From: Methanobacterium veterum
GTDB taxonomy: Archaea; Methanobacteriota; Methanobacteria; Methanobacteriales; Methanobacteriaceae
Reading direction: 5' to 3'
Assembly: GCF_000745485.1 (NCBI RefSeq)
Contig: NZ_JQJK01000008.1
Location: 310,001-374,000, forward strand
DNA length: 64,000 nucleotides
The position numbers were made by a program, and so were the translations under genes. Positions 61,345-64,000 of this stretch are shown here, in pieces. The stretch's first letter is position 1. Each line of letters opens with the position of its first letter. A model generated the notes under the pieces. It searched no databases and was not told the origin of the DNA. It saw nothing but the letters and a program-made list of their open reading frames with translations.

Positions 61345-63321
61345 TTACCTCCGTCTAAGATCCCTCTCATCAACAATATCTGCTTTTCCAGAAGGTAAAA
61401 CCCTTACGAGATCATCCATAGTAACAATATGCTCTTGATCAAGTTTGTGCCTTATTTCCCTTGATAATGCTTCTTTTTTAGTATAACCTGGTTTTATAAT
61501 TACATAATTATCTGTATATTTCTTTACAGCGTCTAAAGGGCCTGCCATCAGTCTTTCACCTTCATAATCAACGACTCCAACCGCTATTAAAAGTGTTGCT
61601 GCCCGTACGTAATTTCTAGTCCCCCTAATTATAAATGCGCCCTTTTTAACAAATTCACCAGATTGAGGGGTCTTTGAAACCTGATCTGGATGGACCCAGT
61701 ACACATCCTGCGACCCAAATCCTTTTGTCCATGCACTTGAAAATGATGCTGCAAATGAAGCTGCTTCATTTAAAGTTGTTTCAGGTATTTCTTTACCCTG
61801 GCTTTTTATTATAACCGATGGTGCTCCATGGATATCTGAGTGGAAATAAACATCATTATTTTCCATATATTTTTTTACCACTATCTCATTGGAGTTTGCG
61901 TCTCTTCCCCCAATTACTAAAAAGCCGTCTGAAGAAAGGAACCACCGCAGCTTTTCAAACCATTTAAGCTCTTTTTTAACCCTTTTTTGAGGCAAAGTAA
62001 CCCTTTCCATTTCTATTTCTTTTTTATTTTTTGCCTTTTCAATTTCTTTTTTTGTCTTTTCGATTGCAATATTAACCCCAGTTATTTTCCGTTTAGCCTT
62101 TTTAGCCTTTTCATAATAAACTTCAGCGTTTTCAGGGATTTCAACTTTGGCATCTATGTTTATAACTTCATCTTCAATTTTTAAGGTAAGATTTCCAAGC
62201 TTATCCAGAGATTCAATTATATCCGCACCCGCTAAACCCTGTTTTCGAGCTGTTTTAAGCTTTGAAGCTATTTCATTCCAGGAATACTTTTCCCTAGCAT
62301 CTTTTATAATATCAAGAATGCTTTGAATTTTCCCATAATTAGCATACAATAAATCCCCTCTCTTTTTGGACACCTTAATTGTTTTATGGAATTTATCTAA
62401 AGTTTCTTCCTGTATTTTCAGCCGTTTCTCAAACTTCTTGACTTCAGCTCCCCATACATCTTCATATTCATTCTTAATGGTTTCCCTTACTTCACTACTG
62501 AAAAATTCGTCTGCTGCATCATTGTATGTTTCAAACGCCTCTTTTTTATAATTCTCATAAATTTTAAGGTCAAGAGGCAGTACATCTTCCTTTCCATCAG
62601 ACACTATTTGTGGATGGAAGTTAGATGTCCTAAGTGGCTCAAAAAGCCCATATATTGAGTTATAAATTGAATCAAGGTCGCTATTTGAAATTTCTGCAGC
62701 AGGTAAATCTTTTTGAACGTTAGATCTGAGCAGTATTTCTTCAGAGTAGATACCACCCAATCCACTTCTTGCAAGAGTTCTTATAACATCAGAGTCAGAA
62801 TTTCTAAATACAGCCTCCAGTTCTTCTTTCTTGACTTCTAAAGGATTTATACCTCGTTTTGGGGGGTATTTGTACTCTTCTTTAGATGATATTTTCCTAT
62901 CGCTCCACAGTTTACGTTTAAGTGGTAAAATAATCTTTCCTTCTTCATCAAGGAGTATTATGTTACCCTTAGCAAACAGCTCAATTACTAAAGTAAATTT
63001 CTTCTCTTTAGCTACATGCAGTTCTACAATTCTATCAAAATTGTACTGCCTTATATCTTCCACAGTGGCCCCTTTGATATATTTTCGAAGGAGCATTGGA
63101 AAGTTCGGAGGTATTTTAGGGTTAGGTAGTGGATACTGAGTCATATGAATTCTTCTTCCTGCCTGGAAGACTATATCAACCCTTCCTTTACCCGCTACGT
63201 GAAATCTTATTAAAACGGTATCCTTTGTAGGTTGATATGCCTTATCAACTCTTGCACCTTTTAATAAATCTCTTAATTCATGACAAACAGCGTAAACATC
63301 TACATTAGACATATTTTTCAT
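61345..63321 (-). CDS. rqcH: Archaeal RqcH/NEMF-type ribosome quality control protein
   Basis: 658 residues. NFACT-N (about 4-185) includes FDRIVELHV with the Asp-Arg pair (96-97) needed for tRNA binding; a HhH-like segment and long coiled coils (about 285-450, [20 protein letters not shown]) follow; NFACT-R (about 460-570: [40 protein letters not shown]) and the C-terminal region are complete. It binds obstructed large ribosomal subunits and adds C-terminal tails to stalled peptides. AAGGTGAT precedes the ATG. A 35-base hairpin lies just upstream. Confidence 0.92.
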   Translation of the reverse strand: MKNMSNVDVYAVCHELRDLLKGARVDKAYQPTKDTVLIRFHVAGKGRVDIVFQAGRRIHMTQYPLPNPKIPPNFPMLLRKYIKGATVEDIRQYNFDRIVELHVAKEKKFTLVIELFAKGNIILLDEEGKIILPLKRKLWSDRKISSKEEYKYPPKRGINPLEVKKEELEAVFRNSDSDVIRTLARSGLGGIYSEEILLRSNVQKDLPAAEISNSDLDSIYNSIYGLFEPLRTSNFHPQIVSDGKEDVLPLDLKIYENYKKEAFETYNDAADEFFSSEVRETIKNEYEDVWGAEVKKFEKRLKIQEETLDKFHKTIKVSKKRGDLLYANYGKIQSILDIIKDAREKYSWNEIASKLKTARKQGLAGADIIESLDKLGNLTLKIEDEVINIDAKVEIPENAEVYYEKAKKAKRKITGVNIAIEKTKKEIEKAKNKKEIEMERVTLPQKRVKKELKWFEKLRWFLSSDGFLVIGGRDANSNEIVVKKYMENNDVYFHSDIHGAPSVIIKSQGKEIPETTLNEAASFAASFSSAWTKGFGSQDVYWVHPDQVSKTPQSGEFVKKGAFIIRGTRNYVRAATLLIAVGVVDYEGERLMAGPLDAVKKYTDNYVIIKPGYTKKEALSREIRHKLDQEHIVTMDDLVRVLPSGKADIVDERDLRRR

Positions 63322-63355
63322 TTTATCACCTTAAAAAAATTTTCTATTTTTTTTT

Positions 63356-63390
63356 GGTTCAGGAAATCTCGAAAGAGAGTTCCTTCAACC
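63356..63390 (+). other. Tiered hairpin upstream of rqcH
   Basis: GGTT/AACC (63356-63359 with 63387-63390), GGAA/TTCC, and TCTC/GAGA around a GAAA loop stack into a hairpin with a C(GAAA)G tetraloop on the plus strand. It is 35 bases upstream of the rqcH start, so if read on the minus strand it would be a leader structure of rqcH. The GNRA loop points to a plus-strand RNA. Confidence 0.4.
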
Positions 63391-63919
63391 TTAAACTATC
63401 TTTGATTTTATGTAGAAGAAAATCTGTTAGGTTTCTTTGATTTTCTTCGCCTATTAATCATTAATCATATTATAAAAATAATAAACAAATCAAATCATCG
63501 ATATATTATTAATATATAACCTACATAATACAATACACTTATGATCTGAGTGTATTGCAAAATAATTCTATTTATCTATGTAAATGAATTAAATTAAAAA
63601 GTTTATGTATATAAATAAGTTAATTAAATACACAAAAAACCTATTTCTGCAATACCAAACGTAAATTATTAAAGACATAAAAAAAATTCAAATTTATGCA
63701 AATTCATAAAATGTAGTTTTGAAAATTTGTAACAAATAAAACATTTATTAGTAACCCCACCAAACTATATAAAGAATTTTCTAATTAGATACTTTATGTA
63801 TATTTGTTAGAGCATTGATTAAAATTCATCGCTTAACAAATTAATGAATTTACGAGGATAAATAATCTAAATAATAAAATACTATATTGATTAGAAAAGA
63901 ATATTAGAGGAGGAAAAAC
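63391..63919. promoter_or_regulatory. Divergent spacer with a 9-bp palindrome
   Basis: CAATACACT (63531-63539) and AGTGTATTG (63549-63557) form a perfect inverted repeat next to a TATTAATATATAA box (about 63505-63518). A second TATA-like box ACTATATAAAG lies near 63763-63773, a plausible promoter for the last gene. No ORF is seen. Confidence 0.45.
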
Positions 63920-64000
63920 ATGGACACAGATGGAAAAGTAGCTTCCATTCACACAGTTGGAGGAATAATAGCAGGTTACCTCTCATATATATTAAGCAGC
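63920..64000 (+). CDS. Small membrane protein, partial (EMC6-like)
   Basis: 27 codons before the window ends. GAGGAGG precedes the ATG at good spacing. DTDGKVASIHTVGGIIAGYL followed by a hydrophobic stretch resembles the start of small archaeal EMC6-like/DUF788 membrane proteins (SIHT, GxxAGY). The call is from memory and from only 27 residues. Confidence 0.45.
   Translation, partial: MDTDGKVASIHTVGGIIAGYLSYILSS

Overview
The window is AT-rich archaeal DNA, most likely from a Methanobacteriales methanogen close to Methanobacterium. Supporting evidence: an archaeal SRP (7S) RNA, archaeal TATA boxes with several leaderless starts, Shine-Dalgarno sites of the GGTGAT/GGAGG type, pilin-like proteins with class III signal peptides (QGAAEY), an AglB/STT3 oligosaccharyltransferase, a large beta-helix adhesin-like protein, archaeal CoaD, archaeal RqcH and the euryarchaeal small-GTPase operon arvABC. 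The genus is inferred; no marker was searched.

Layout. (1) 1-20.6 kb is an accessory island. It opens with a minus-strand surface-protein operon: two PQQ-propeller/CARDB paralogues, an acidic low-complexity membrane-anchored protein, a transglutaminase-like protein and the start of an Hjc-like nuclease. A 1516-residue beta-helix adhesin follows. From 10.4 to 18.5 kb genes are sparse: a tandem, decaying array of stand-alone response regulators, one 389-residue gene of unknown function, several very small membrane peptides with good ribosome binding sites, duplicated non-coding elements and strongly structured intergenic segments that look like uncharacterised ncRNAs. The island ends with a tyrosine recombinase and a coupled partner gene. 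(2) 20.8-21.4 kb holds the SRP RNA and tRNA-Ser(GCU). (3) 21.4-34 kb is ordinary chromosome: rhomboid-like protease, MarR plus nitroreductase, a HEAT-like protein, two PLP aminotransferases, an acyl-CoA ligase/thioesterase/cupin-regulator operon, an APC permease, a secreted zinc peptidase-like protein and a radical SAM protein. (4) 35-57.5 kb is a cell-surface glycosylation locus: four multi-spanning GT-C-like proteins, GT4 and GT2 enzymes, a DegT-type sugar aminotransferase, an ATP-grasp/HAD fusion, a flippase, AglB and a MurG-like transferase, with three class III signal-peptide proteins that are plausible substrates. CoaD and a YjjX-type NTPase are inserted between two paralogous GT-C genes. 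(5) 57.9-64 kb is housekeeping: a membrane-tethered TrmB-C-like protein, a metallo-beta-lactamase-fold hydrolase, arvABC (vesicle formation), rqcH (ribosome quality control) and the start of a small membrane protein.

The genes fit one theme: making, glycosylating, displaying and shedding surface proteins in a pseudomurein-walled archaeon, beside a mobile island. The least explained part is 10.4-18.5 kb, where structured RNA candidates, repeated motifs, micro-proteins and amplified response regulators occur together.
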